Source: Vibrio tubiashii (GTDB lineage Bacteria; Pseudomonadota; Gammaproteobacteria; Enterobacterales; Vibrionaceae). From it: a stretch of DNA of 64,000 nucleotides. The position numbers and the translations under genes were made by a program. A model generated the notes under the pieces. It searched no databases, had not been told where the DNA came from, and saw only the letters and a program-made list of their open reading frames with translations. Of this stretch, positions 53,088-63,930 are shown one piece after another (position 1 is the stretch's first letter; each line of letters opens with the position of its first letter). The stretch is taken from positions 62,001 through 126,000 of the forward strand of contig JRWQ01000010.1 in assembly GCA_000775715.1 (NCBI GenBank), read 5' to 3'.

Positions 53088-55853
53088 ATGAAAGTTGTAA
53101 CACAATGGCTTTTCCCCTTATTAATTCTATTTAGTGTCGGTTGTAACTCTGAGTTAGACAAACCCATACCTGAAGACGCAAACTGGAGTCAACATCAACT
53201 CGATAATGGATTGCGTTATCACCTCTATCCGACGGATGATGAAGAGATCTCTATCCGTCTTATTATTCATGCTGGCTCTCTGCAAGAGTCAAGCGAGCAA
53301 CGCGGTTACGCCCACTTTGTAGAGCATATGGCTTTCAATGGTAGCCGAAACTTTACCGGTAATGACGTTATTAAGATGTTCGAGAAAACCGGTGGTAGTT
53401 TTGGCGCCGATATCAATGCCTTTACTGGCTATCAGATGACGGCCTACAAAATGGATTTAGCAGACAAAGAGCATTTACCTTTAGCCTTAACTTGGATGAG
53501 AGATGTCGCTGATGGCATTGAGTTTGATCCTGAGCAAGTAGAGCGAGAAAAGGGGGTAATTCTTGGCGAGTTTCGTTTGTCGCGCCCAGAGAATGAGTCG
53601 CTAGCGACAAAAGCGTATCTGGCTGCTATTCAAGGCTCAATCTTAGAAAACCGTGACCCGCTTGGTACTGAGGATGCGGTGCAACAAGCGACCTCCCAAG
53701 GTTTAATTGACTACTATCATACTTGGTATCAGCCACAGAATGCAGAGTTAGTTATTGCTGGCAATATTAACTCTAAAGAGCTTTCAATGTTGATTGCTGA
53801 GCAGTTCTCAAGCTGGAAAAGTAATGGACAACCTGCGGTCGAGAAGCAGCGTACAGTCTCTATTGACTCTAGCTCTCGTTCACTGCCAGTCGGAAATATG
53901 GAGTCGCCGAGTTTACACATGATTGTCGATAGAGGCCCTATCGCCATCAACAAGTACAAGCAGCAGTATCAGTTCTGGCTAGATGACATTGCTCAACAGT
54001 TGATTACTCAGCGTCTTAACGCTGCACTGAATGATGCCGCCATAGCGGTTCAGTATTCGGGCAGTTATACACAGTGGCTAGGCTACAATCGTCTCTCTGT
54101 AACTGAGATTGCATTTGCTTCTGGTCAACGCGATGCGACTCAAGAGACGTTATTGTCAACGCTACGATCTTTGCGCGACCACGGCGTGAGTCAAGACGAA
54201 TTGGACAGCATTATGGCTAGCTATACCAGTGCACTTGAAAACCTCGATAGTGACTGGGATAAGCGCAAGCCGTTGCAGATCGTAGAAGAGAAGTTACTTG
54301 CGATCGAACAAGCAATGCCGGTGCAAAGTCGTGAGTTTAAACAATCAAGTCTGAACGATTTTATTACCCACGTAGACTTAACTCGAGTAAATAAAAACCT
54401 TAATGACCTATTGTCGTCCGACATTACTTGGTTGCAAGGTTCTAGTGCCAATGAGTCGTCAAGCGATTTAGACAGCGCGTTGGCAAAAATATCACAAGAG
54501 TATCAACAGCAAGGAAGCAAGCCTTTAGCTCTTCAGGCTGTAACGTCGGAGATACTGCAACCTAAAGCATCTGGTGAGATAGTATCACGAGTCGATAAGG
54601 AGCGAGATCTCACGGTATGGCAACTTGGTAATGGCATTGAGGTTTGGTATCAACGAGATGAAAAAGCAGGTAAGAGAGCACATCTGGTTTATGCTAGCCA
54701 AGGTGGTAAATCTGCATTGACACCAGATCTATATGCAGCAGCAAATCTGCTTGTACCAACGGCCGCTCGCAGTGGCTTGGGAGAATTTAATGGCTCCCAG
54801 TTTGATAGCTTCCTACGCAAGAAAGATATTGCTGTGTCTCCATTCGTCGGCTTTACTGCCCACGGTGTTGAGATAAACAGTGCCGCTAAAGAGTTGTCCC
54901 TCGCGCTCAATGTTATTTTCAATATCTCGCAAGAGGTAAAGGTAGAGTCACGTCAGCTTGAAGCAGTGAAACAGGAAATTTACGAAGATAACAATGCTTT
55001 CTTTGCCTCGCCTGAGGGGCAATGGTACAAGGCAATCAATGCTATTACTTATCAGCCTAGCAGTCGTCACCGTTTTATATTGAACTCTGATATAGCTACA
55101 GTGACACCAGAGCAACTACTCAGTGCTCATAATCAGCTATTTAGCTACAACCGTGACAACAAGTTAGTCATCATTGCTGACTTAGAGTCAAATCAAGTAG
55201 CGGCAATGCTGCGTAAGTACATTGCTCCAATAGCCTTCAACTCGCAGCAGGCGTCATCGCTTAACTTTGATAATGGCTACAACCCTAATCTGACTCAACA
55301 GCTTGATGTGGCAGAGAGCCAAGAGAAGGGAACGGCTGTCCTCACTCGATTGATTAATACGCAAACACAACCCAAAACAGCTAAAGACCTGTTTGCTGAA
55401 GATGCCTTGCAACGTATTGCAAGTGCACGACTGCTCGATGAAGTGCGAGAAAAGCGTGGCTTAGATTACTCTCCAGAAGTGTTTCCTGTCACTCAAGACG
55501 GCGAGTTAGTATCGGATTGGTTTGTCAATGTCAAAGTGGCTGCAAAAGATGTCAAAGAGGTACAGCAGGCCTTAAGCACTCTATTCGAAGGTCTCGCTAG
55601 TTCGATTACAGAGCAGGAGAAAAGTACTGCACTTAAGCAACTTACCAATGGGCTAAAGCCACTTGATGAAGACCCTGCTCAGCGTGCTTGGTTTTATAGT
55701 CGCTATTTGATTCATGGCTATGGAATTGACGCGCTGTTGAATATCGAAGCAACCGCGAACAGTATAAACTTAAGTGATATTCAGCAAAGAGCGACTTGGA
55801 CATTTGGTGCCAACAGCCAAAAAATAACCGCGACCTTATCACCGAAAAAGTAA
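53088..55853 (+). CDS. M16-family zinc peptidase, predicted lipoprotein
   Basis: The 921-residue protein begins with a lipoprotein signal (LFSVGC, lipid cysteine C19), so it is anchored to a membrane facing the periplasm. The inverted zinc motif HFVEH is at 76-80, with the third ligand near E161 in VILGEF. Four M16 domains are expected: two in the catalytic half, followed by the inactive half from about residue 500, as in pitrilysin-like enzymes. Such enzymes degrade short peptides. No substrate can be named. The gene stands alone between terminators. Confidence 0.9.
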   Translation: MKVVTQWLFPLLILFSVGCNSELDKPIPEDANWSQHQLDNGLRYHLYPTDDEEISIRLIIHAGSLQESSEQRGYAHFVEHMAFNGSRNFTGNDVIKMFEKTGGSFGADINAFTGYQMTAYKMDLADKEHLPLALTWMRDVADGIEFDPEQVEREKGVILGEFRLSRPENESLATKAYLAAIQGSILENRDPLGTEDAVQQATSQGLIDYYHTWYQPQNAELVIAGNINSKELSMLIAEQFSSWKSNGQPAVEKQRTVSIDSSSRSLPVGNMESPSLHMIVDRGPIAINKYKQQYQFWLDDIAQQLITQRLNAALNDAAIAVQYSGSYTQWLGYNRLSVTEIAFASGQRDATQETLLSTLRSLRDHGVSQDELDSIMASYTSALENLDSDWDKRKPLQIVEEKLLAIEQAMPVQSREFKQSSLNDFITHVDLTRVNKNLNDLLSSDITWLQGSSANESSSDLDSALAKISQEYQQQGSKPLALQAVTSEILQPKASGEIVSRVDKERDLTVWQLGNGIEVWYQRDEKAGKRAHLVYASQGGKSALTPDLYAAANLLVPTAARSGLGEFNGSQFDSFLRKKDIAVSPFVGFTAHGVEINSAAKELSLALNVIFNISQEVKVESRQLEAVKQEIYEDNNAFFASPEGQWYKAINAITYQPSSRHRFILNSDIATVTPEQLLSAHNQLFSYNRDNKLVIIADLESNQVAAMLRKYIAPIAFNSQQASSLNFDNGYNPNLTQQLDVAESQEKGTAVLTRLINTQTQPKTAKDLFAEDALQRIASARLLDEVREKRGLDYSPEVFPVTQDGELVSDWFVNVKVAAKDVKEVQQALSTLFEGLASSITEQEKSTALKQLTNGLKPLDEDPAQRAWFYSRYLIHGYGIDALLNIEATANSINLSDIQQRATWTFGANSQKITATLSPKK

Positions 55854-55894
55854 CTGGATGAACGAAAAAGCCCAGTTGCATTTGGTTTAGTTAT

Positions 55895-55925
55895 AAGAAA
55901 GGCTCCCGAGGGAGCCTTTTGTTTT
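55895..55925. terminator. Terminator between the M16 peptidase and cstA-family genes
   Basis: AAAGGCTCCC (55898-55907) and GGGAGCCTTT (55910-55919) form a perfect stem with T on the plus side. It probably serves both convergent genes. Confidence 0.85.
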
Positions 55926-55944
55926 GCAAGCAAAGATATCAGCG

Positions 55945-57429
55945 TTATACCGTTTCCGTCGCGGTGGTTGGTTTTTCTTCATCCGCTAATTCTGTTTCGC
56001 CTTTACCTTTAGAAGTTTTAATCACGTAAGCGGTAATCGCTAGAGCAAACAAGATGCCAGATACGGTTGAAACTTCAATTGGCAAGCCAAAGCCTAGTGT
56101 GCTGTTGTTTAGAATGAAGGTCGCACATACCGTCGTCATGAAGATAGCTGGTACAGTAGTAATCCAGTGCAGCTTATTGTGGCGAAGTAGGTATGCTGAC
56201 GCAGTCCACAACATCATTACTGCTGTTGATTGGTTAGCAAAGCCGAAGTAACGCCAGATCACACCGAAGTCTACTTGAGTTAAGATGCCACCGATAACAA
56301 ACAGTGGAATAGCCATCATTAGGCGGTTACGCAGTGCTTTTTGGTCAACCTTGAAGTACTCAGCTAGAATCAAACGGCTAGAGCGGAATGCCGTGTCCCC
56401 TGAAGTGATAGGCAGAATAACCACACCTAGGAAAGCCAGAATACCACCAAATACGCCCAGTAGACCGAAGCTTGCACTGTATACTACATTACCCGGACCG
56501 CCATTCTTAACGGCTTCTGCAAGGCCGTCCACTGTACCGAAGAACGAGAGTGCAAGTGCACACCAGATTAGAGCGATAACACCCTCACCAATCATTGCAC
56601 CGTAGAAGACGAAACGACCGTTCTTCTCGTTCTCCATACAACGTGCCATCAGTGGTGACTGAGTAGCATGGAAACCAGAGATTGCACCACACGCAATAGT
56701 GATAAATAGCGCTGGCCATAGAGGCATGTCATTCGGGTTTAAGTTAGTGAACATATCGCTCACTTGGAACTCACCCATAACAGTGTGTTCGCTCGATAGA
56801 GCTACCGCAGTCATTAGGCCAACAGACATGAAGATCAGAAGGGCGCCGAACAATGGGTAGAAGCGGCCGATGATTTTATCGACAGGAACAATCGTCGCGA
56901 TGATGTAGTAAGCAAAGATCACCACAACCATAGTCGTCATACTAACTGTTAGGTCTGTTTGATCGTTAATTAGGTTAGTGATCATACCTGCAGGTGCAGA
57001 AACGAACACAACACCAACGAGCAGCAGCAGAACAATGGCAAAGATATTCATAAAGTGTTTTGCGCCATTGCCTAAGTAGCGTCCAGTAATGGTAGGAACG
57101 GAAGCTCCGCCGTTTCGCACTGACAACATACCCGAGAAGTAGTCATGTACAGCACCTGCGAAAATACAGCCGATCACAATCCACAGCATAGCCGCAGGGC
57201 CATATAGTGCCCCCATGATTGGACCAAAGATAGGGCCAACACCAGCGATGTTAAGTAACTGAACTAGGTAAACTTTTTTGGTCGACATTGGCACGTAGTC
57301 AACGCCATCCGCTTTGGTATGCGCGGGGGTTTGACGCTTTTCGTTAATGCCGAAGACTTTTTCTACAAAAGCCCCATAAATAAAGTATCCGCCGATTAGG
57401 GCTGCAACACAGGTTAGAAACCACAACAT
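55945..57429 (-). CDS. CstA-family transporter, probable pyruvate carrier (BtsU-like)
   Basis: The 494-residue inner-membrane protein belongs to the CstA family (VQLLNIAGVGPIFGPIMGALYGP and SGFHATQSPLMARCMENE are family blocks), with about 13 helices. It is much shorter than E. coli CstA and BtsT (about 700), lacking their C-terminal part. In E. coli BtsSR controls the pyruvate carrier BtsT. I recall a V. campbellii system called BtsSRU whose carrier BtsU may be this type. Four BtsR-like half-sites on a 20-bp grid lie upstream, and btsSR is 4 kb away. AGGA precedes the ATG. Transport of pyruvate is inference. Confidence 0.85.
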   Translation of the reverse strand: MLWFLTCVAALIGGYFIYGAFVEKVFGINEKRQTPAHTKADGVDYVPMSTKKVYLVQLLNIAGVGPIFGPIMGALYGPAAMLWIVIGCIFAGAVHDYFSGMLSVRNGGASVPTITGRYLGNGAKHFMNIFAIVLLLLVGVVFVSAPAGMITNLINDQTDLTVSMTTMVVVIFAYYIIATIVPVDKIIGRFYPLFGALLIFMSVGLMTAVALSSEHTVMGEFQVSDMFTNLNPNDMPLWPALFITIACGAISGFHATQSPLMARCMENEKNGRFVFYGAMIGEGVIALIWCALALSFFGTVDGLAEAVKNGGPGNVVYSASFGLLGVFGGILAFLGVVILPITSGDTAFRSSRLILAEYFKVDQKALRNRLMMAIPLFVIGGILTQVDFGVIWRYFGFANQSTAVMMLWTASAYLLRHNKLHWITTVPAIFMTTVCATFILNNSTLGFGLPIEVSTVSGILFALAITAYVIKTSKGKGETELADEEKPTTATETV

Positions 57430-57464
57430 AGCACTTGTCCTTAATAATTAAGCTCACTATGCAT

Positions 57465-57590
57465 ATTATGCGTATGCTGAGCTATCTTCATTCGCTTCTT
57501 GAGTGAGTGGTCATATAACAAAATGAGTGGCGGATTGAGAAAATAAACGGTTTTTTCTGGTGGCGAGTGGCATTTATTGGTTTTTAGTGG
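57465..57590 (-). promoter_or_regulatory. Predicted BtsR-dependent promoter with four phased half-sites
   Basis: On the plus strand AGTGG occurs at 57506, 57526, 57566 and 57586, each with identical 20-bp steps (the missing 57546 position reads AACGG). Read on the minus strand the sites are ACCACTAA, GCCACTCG, GCCACTCA and ACCACTCA, close to the E. coli BtsR half-site ACC(G/A)CT(C/T)A as I remember it. A CATAAT -10-like element (57465-57470) lies downstream and the -35 region is poor, as expected for an activated promoter. Confidence 0.6.
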
Positions 57591-57692
57591 TTTGATTAAT
57601 AGTAGGCGTGCAATTCTGCTGTTATATCAATAACTAGGGTCAATAGACCCTAAGAACACGCCTTCAATTATCTGCATAAACAAGGATAAAAA

Positions 57693-58034
57693 ATGAAAAA
57701 AATCGTTATCGCAGCGTTAGTGTCAGTCTTGGTAGCATGTAGTAGTACCCCGGAAGAGTTAGCCAAGCAAGGTGATTGGTATCAAATTGGATATCAAGAT
57801 GGCATTACTGGACACACTCAACGTTCTTACAATGACTTGGCAAGTTTAGGTAGTGCTAAACATTCTGATTATGAGCAGGGCTATTTTGAAGGAATTAGCG
57901 AGTATTGTAACCCAGACTTCGCATACCAAATTGGTCTATCAGGTCAGTACTATGAAGGTGTTTGTGAGGGAACGGAAACGGCACAGAAATTCCGCATGGA
58001 GTGGCAGCGTGGTTGGAATGAGTATCAGAACTAG
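57693..58034 (+). CDS. DUF2799 lipoprotein
   Basis: The 113-residue protein starts with a lipoprotein signal peptide ending in LVAC (lipid cysteine C16) followed by serines. The repeated aromatic and glycine pattern (DWYQIGYQDGITG, YEQGYFEGISEYC, YQIGLSGQYYEGVC) marks the DUF2799 family of small enterobacterial and Vibrio lipoproteins. Function is unknown. Paired cysteines suggest a disulfide in the periplasm. AAGGA precedes the ATG. It is divergent from the cstA-family gene, so the half-sites between them could affect it too. A terminator follows. Confidence 0.82.
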   Translation: MKKIVIAALVSVLVACSSTPEELAKQGDWYQIGYQDGITGHTQRSYNDLASLGSAKHSDYEQGYFEGISEYCNPDFAYQIGLSGQYYEGVCEGTETAQKFRMEWQRGWNEYQN

Positions 58035-58054
58035 TTACTCAATGAAACAACACA

Positions 58055-58081
58055 GGGAGAAAGCGCGCTTTCTCCCTTTTT
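58055..58081 (+). terminator. Intrinsic terminator after the DUF2799 gene
   Basis: GGGAGAAAGC (58055-58064) and GCTTTCTCCC (58067-58076) form a perfect 10-bp stem followed by T. Confidence 0.88.
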
Positions 58082-58097
58082 GCTACCCAATCAAAGG

Positions 58098-60148
<2,051 letters not shown>

Positions 60149-60247
60149 GGATATTTTCGGTTACAGTACAGTTTTAGCCATTGTAAACCGAGAATAATCA
60201 GAATACTCTCGTTAACTTAGCGAATTTCAGATTGATGTGGAGAAAGC

Positions 60248-61234
60248 ATGGGACCGTTATGGGTAGATGTTGCTGGTTATGAGTTAACGGCTGAAGACAG
60301 AGAGATTCTCGAGCATCCGACAGTGGGTGGGGTGATCTTATTTTCGCGCAACTATCATGACAGTAAGCAGTTACTTGCGTTGAACAAAGCAGTTCGCCAA
60401 GCGGCAAAACGGCCAATCCTTATCGGCGTAGACCAAGAAGGTGGACGTGTACAGCGATTCAGGGAAGGTTTCTCACTGATTCCAGCGGCTCAGAAGTATG
60501 CTCAGTTTGACAACGGAGAGCAGTTAGCAGAGCAAGGTGGTTGGTTGATGGCTGCAGAGCTTATTGCACATGACATTGATTTAAGCTTCGCACCAGTTTT
60601 AGACAAAGGCTTTGATTGCAAAGCGATTGGTAACCGTGCGTTTGGTGACGATGCTGACACTATTATTCGTCATAGCCTAGCGTATATGAAGGGTATGAAG
60701 TCAGTAGGAATGGCAACCACAGGTAAGCACTTTCCAGGGCACGGTGGCGTGATTGCTGATTCTCACCTAGAAACCCCATTTGATGATCGTGACAACATTT
60801 TTGAGCAAGATATGGCGGTATTTAAAGCGCAGATAGAGTCAGGCATTTTAGACGCTATGATGCCCGCCCATGTCGTCTTCCCTCATTATGATAGCCAGCC
60901 TGCAAGCGGTTCAGAGTATTGGCTCAAGCAGATCCTACGTGAAAAGCTTGGCTTTAAAGGCATTGTTTTCTCTGATGATCTGACCATGGAAGGAGCATCG
61001 ATCATGGGTGGCCCTGCTGAACGTTCACATCAGGCACTGGTCGCTGGCTGCGATATGATTTTGGTCTGCAATAAGCGAGACGCACAAATTGAGGTACTCG
61101 ATAATCTGCCGGTAATGGAAACGCCGCAAGCAGATTCATTGCTAAAAACTCAAAGCTTCTCGCTATCGGATTTGCAGCGCAGCGAACAGTGGAAGCAAGC
61201 TTCTGAGGCAATGAAACGAATCGTCGAGGCTTAA
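60248..61234 (+). CDS. nagZ: Beta-N-acetylhexosaminidase NagZ
   Basis: NagZ removes GlcNAc from anhydro-muropeptides in the cytoplasm. Its products go to AnmK and can influence AmpC induction in bacteria with AmpR. The 328-residue family 3 glycosidase has [12 protein letters not shown] (about residues 60-71), the catalytic-loop motif KHFPGHGGV (about 163-171) and [10 protein letters not shown] with the nucleophile Asp. GGAG precedes the ATG by 7 bases. Length is close to E. coli NagZ (341). Confidence 0.96.
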   Translation: MGPLWVDVAGYELTAEDREILEHPTVGGVILFSRNYHDSKQLLALNKAVRQAAKRPILIGVDQEGGRVQRFREGFSLIPAAQKYAQFDNGEQLAEQGGWLMAAELIAHDIDLSFAPVLDKGFDCKAIGNRAFGDDADTIIRHSLAYMKGMKSVGMATTGKHFPGHGGVIADSHLETPFDDRDNIFEQDMAVFKAQIESGILDAMMPAHVVFPHYDSQPASGSEYWLKQILREKLGFKGIVFSDDLTMEGASIMGGPAERSHQALVAGCDMILVCNKRDAQIEVLDNLPVMETPQADSLLKTQSFSLSDLQRSEQWKQASEAMKRIVEA

Positions 61235-61255
61235 CTCAAGGGTTGTAAGCAGTGA

Positions 61256-61284
61256 ACAAAGCCGCAGCATATTGCGGCTTTGTG
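61256..61284. terminator. Terminator between nagZ and btsR
   Basis: AAAGCCGCA (61258-61266) and TGCGGCTTT (61273-61281) form a 9-bp stem between convergent genes. The T tails are short. Confidence 0.75.
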
Positions 61285-61287
61285 GTA

Positions 61288-62007
61288 TCAATGGAAACCT
61301 AACATCTCTTTTAGTGTTTTTAAGTAGCGGCGGCTGACTGGTAGTGGGTGTTCGCTGACCGTGATGATCTCTGCCAATCCATTCTCAAGTAGCTTTATCT
61401 CTTTGATTGCTTTGATATTAACCAAAAACTGGCGATGGCAACGCACTAAAGGTGTTTTCTCTTCGAGGATCTTTAAGGTGAGTTGTGAGGTCGCTTTCTG
61501 TTCGTGGGTTTGGACGTGGACACCGCTAATGTCACTGTAGGCAAACTCAACATCATGCGTTGGAATGATTACGATACGATTTAAGCCAATACAAGGCACC
61601 TGATCTAGGTTTTGCGGTGTGATAGTCGCTAGTTTTTCTACTGTAGTTGGCTGAGACTTGAGCAGACGTTTCACGGTCTTTTCTAGGCGGCATGTATCAA
61701 CCGGCTTAAGCAGGTAATCAAACGCATTGTCTTCAAACGCTTGAACGGCAAACTCATCATAGGCAGTGACAAACACAACATTCGGCATGGTTTCAGGGTC
61801 AAGCATCGCTAGGAGTTCAATTCCCGTGATTTGTGGCATCTGGATATCGAGAAACACCACATCAGGCTTAAGTTGATTGATTTTCTTTAGCCCTTCAATG
61901 GCATTGCTTGCTTGTGCAATCACTTCGATGTGACCCGTCTCTTCCAGTAGCTCGGTCAATTCCTCGCGAGCGAAAAGTTCGTCATCTATAACTAATGCCG
62001 ACAGCAT
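61288..62007 (-). CDS. btsR: LytTR response regulator BtsR
   Basis: The 239-residue regulator has a receiver domain with phosphoacceptor D54 (VFLDIQMP) and a C-terminal LytTR DNA-binding domain (about 140-236, with RCHRQFLVNIKAI). It aligns along its whole length with E. coli BtsR (YehT), also 239 residues. It begins 9 bp after btsS. LytTR proteins bind two direct half-sites about two helical turns apart. The array before the cstA-family gene has that layout. Confidence 0.93.
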   Translation of the reverse strand: MLSALVIDDELFAREELTELLEETGHIEVIAQASNAIEGLKKINQLKPDVVFLDIQMPQITGIELLAMLDPETMPNVVFVTAYDEFAVQAFEDNAFDYLLKPVDTCRLEKTVKRLLKSQPTTVEKLATITPQNLDQVPCIGLNRIVIIPTHDVEFAYSDISGVHVQTHEQKATSQLTLKILEEKTPLVRCHRQFLVNIKAIKEIKLLENGLAEIITVSEHPLPVSRRYLKTLKEMLGFH

Positions 62008-62016
62008 GATAAGACC

Positions 62017-63699
62017 CTATAACGTGTTCTTGTTAGGTATGATAAAACTCATTCTAGTGTAGTGGTTGGGTTCGACTTCAATATTGAGAGCCGAAACGCG
62101 ACCAAATTTGTTACTTAATCTTTTATCAACGATTTGCATGCCGAGCCCAACATGGTCATCCGCTGGTGGGGTGTAACTGCCGGCATTGTCTTCTACCACC
62201 ACTTTAAATCCAGCCTCTGTTTCTTGGCTGTAGATGTGCACTTTTCCACCTTCGAGTAGGTTTGATATGCCGTGTTTGATTGCATTCTCTACCAGTGGCT
62301 GAAGTGTAAAAGTCGGTACTCGGCGTGACAATAGGGCTTCATCGATATCAATCGTCACTTCTAAACGGTCAGTGAAGCGAGCTTTTTCAATCGAGAGGTA
62401 AGCATTGACATGGGCAAGCTCCTCTTTGAGCGTCACGGTCGCGCTGTCTTGCTTGAGGTTACTACGGAAAAAGTGCGATAGCTGTTGGATAAGTTCACGA
62501 GCCTTGGGTGGATCACGCCTGACGATAGCACTAATGGTGTTGAGAGCATTGAAAAGAAAATGCGGATTGACCTGAGCATGCAGCAGCTTAATTTCTGCTT
62601 GAGATAAAAGCACCTGTTTCTGCTGATAGTCCCCAAATAGAATCTGACTTGAGAGTAGTTGAGCAATCCCTTCTGCCATTGACATATTGATGGTAGAGAA
62701 GAGTTTTCTTTTCGGCTCATAAAGCTTGATCGTACCAATGACTTTATCACCAGTGCGCAGTGGAATAATCAGTGCAGAACCGAGTTTGCAGTCAGCAGAC
62801 AGCGAACATTGGTAAGGCTTTTCTGTTCCGTCTAGATAGATGATGTCATCTTGTTGAATCGCATCTAAAGTACTCTGTGAAGAGATGGGTGTGTTCGGCT
62901 TATGGTGATCATCACCTATGCCAACAAAAGCGAGAATTTTCTCATCATCGGTAATCGATACCGCGCCAACATTGGTCTCTTCATAGACGATACGGGCAAT
63001 TTTCTCGGCATTCTCTGTATTGAAACCAGAAGCCCATATACCGACAGAGCGTTCGGCGATGTTTAGCGCACGACGAGAGAAGGTTGCTGAGTACTCTTCA
63101 AAAATGGTTTTCCTATCTTGCAAAATACTCATAAACAGCGCAGCACCAACCGAGTTGGCAATGATCATCGGCGCAGCAATCGCGGAGACCAGTGAATAGG
63201 CTTGATCGAAAGGTTTGGCTACGATCAATATGATCAGCATCTGGACGATTTCAGCAACCAAGGTAATAGCAAATACCACACTTGCGCTAAATAACTGTTC
63301 TGATTTGTTTTTACGCACAAAGTAAACGTGACACAAACCACCGATTAACCCTTCGGCGGTGGTTGAAATTGCACAGGCTAAATCAGTGAAACCGCCTAAA
63401 GTATAGCGATGAAGGCCGCCCGTTAGGCCGACAAAGAATCCCACAACCGGCCCGCCAAATAGCCCTCCCATAACGGCGCCAATTGCTCGAGTGTTGGCGA
63501 TGGCATCGTTAATCTGTAAACCAAAGTAGGTGCCCATAATGCAAAAAAGAGAGAACAGCACATAAACACTGAGTTTGTGACTAGGGCGGTTAGAGATATT
63601 AAGCAGTGGCAAAAAAATCGGTGTCTTGCTTAGCATATAAGCTAACACTAGATAGACACACATCTGCTGGAGAAGAGAGAGGATTAGATCCATAGTCAT
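62017..63699 (-). CDS. btsS: LytS-type sensor kinase BtsS, pyruvate sensor
   Basis: The 560-residue kinase has a 5TM-LYT membrane domain (about 1-195), a GAF domain (about 210-360) and a LytS-type kinase domain with phosphoacceptor H380 (NPHFLFNALN) plus an HATPase module. E. coli BtsS binds pyruvate through R72, R99, C110 and S113, as I recall. The matching residues are R71, R98, C109 and S112, all conserved, so pyruvate sensing is likely. The start is the ATG at 63699; the next ATG two codons later is possible. A perfect 8-bp inverted repeat lies 46 bases upstream. Confidence 0.93.
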   Translation of the reverse strand: MTMDLILSLLQQMCVYLVLAYMLSKTPIFLPLLNISNRPSHKLSVYVLFSLFCIMGTYFGLQINDAIANTRAIGAVMGGLFGGPVVGFFVGLTGGLHRYTLGGFTDLACAISTTAEGLIGGLCHVYFVRKNKSEQLFSASVVFAITLVAEIVQMLIILIVAKPFDQAYSLVSAIAAPMIIANSVGAALFMSILQDRKTIFEEYSATFSRRALNIAERSVGIWASGFNTENAEKIARIVYEETNVGAVSITDDEKILAFVGIGDDHHKPNTPISSQSTLDAIQQDDIIYLDGTEKPYQCSLSADCKLGSALIIPLRTGDKVIGTIKLYEPKRKLFSTINMSMAEGIAQLLSSQILFGDYQQKQVLLSQAEIKLLHAQVNPHFLFNALNTISAIVRRDPPKARELIQQLSHFFRSNLKQDSATVTLKEELAHVNAYLSIEKARFTDRLEVTIDIDEALLSRRVPTFTLQPLVENAIKHGISNLLEGGKVHIYSQETEAGFKVVVEDNAGSYTPPADDHVGLGMQIVDKRLSNKFGRVSALNIEVEPNHYTRMSFIIPNKNTL

Positions 63700-63744
63700 T
63701 TAACTTGCGGGATTTAGGCTTATTTTAGTGAACAATCTCGCTAG

Positions 63745-63767
63745 AAAACATGCTTATCTCATGTTTT
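63745..63767. promoter_or_regulatory. Inverted repeat upstream of btsS
   Basis: AAAACATG-N7-CATGTTTT is a perfect 8-bp inverted repeat between btsS and the aroF-type gene. It may be an operator; no known regulator is assigned. Confidence 0.35.
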
Positions 63768-63794
63768 GGTAATTAAGATAGATAAAATTTAGAG

Positions 63795-63835
63795 TGTAAA
63801 TATATTTTTACGTTCGTGTTTTTTATTATTTACAC
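63795..63835 (+). promoter_or_regulatory. Two candidate TyrR boxes upstream of the aroF-type gene
   Basis: TGTAAA-N6-TTTACG (63795-63812) matches the TyrR consensus TGTAAA-N6-TTTACA at 11 of 12 fixed bases. TGTTTT-N6-TTTACA (63818-63835) is a weaker box 23 bp further on. A strong box next to a weak box is the usual TyrR layout for repression with tyrosine. Confidence 0.6.
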
Positions 63836-63930
63836 CTTGAAATCTAAATTAAGCCTGTTATTTTATGATTATTCCAGCCTAGTAAACACGGATATAGCTA
63901 GGTGTAAGAAATAATATACAGGTTAGGGTT

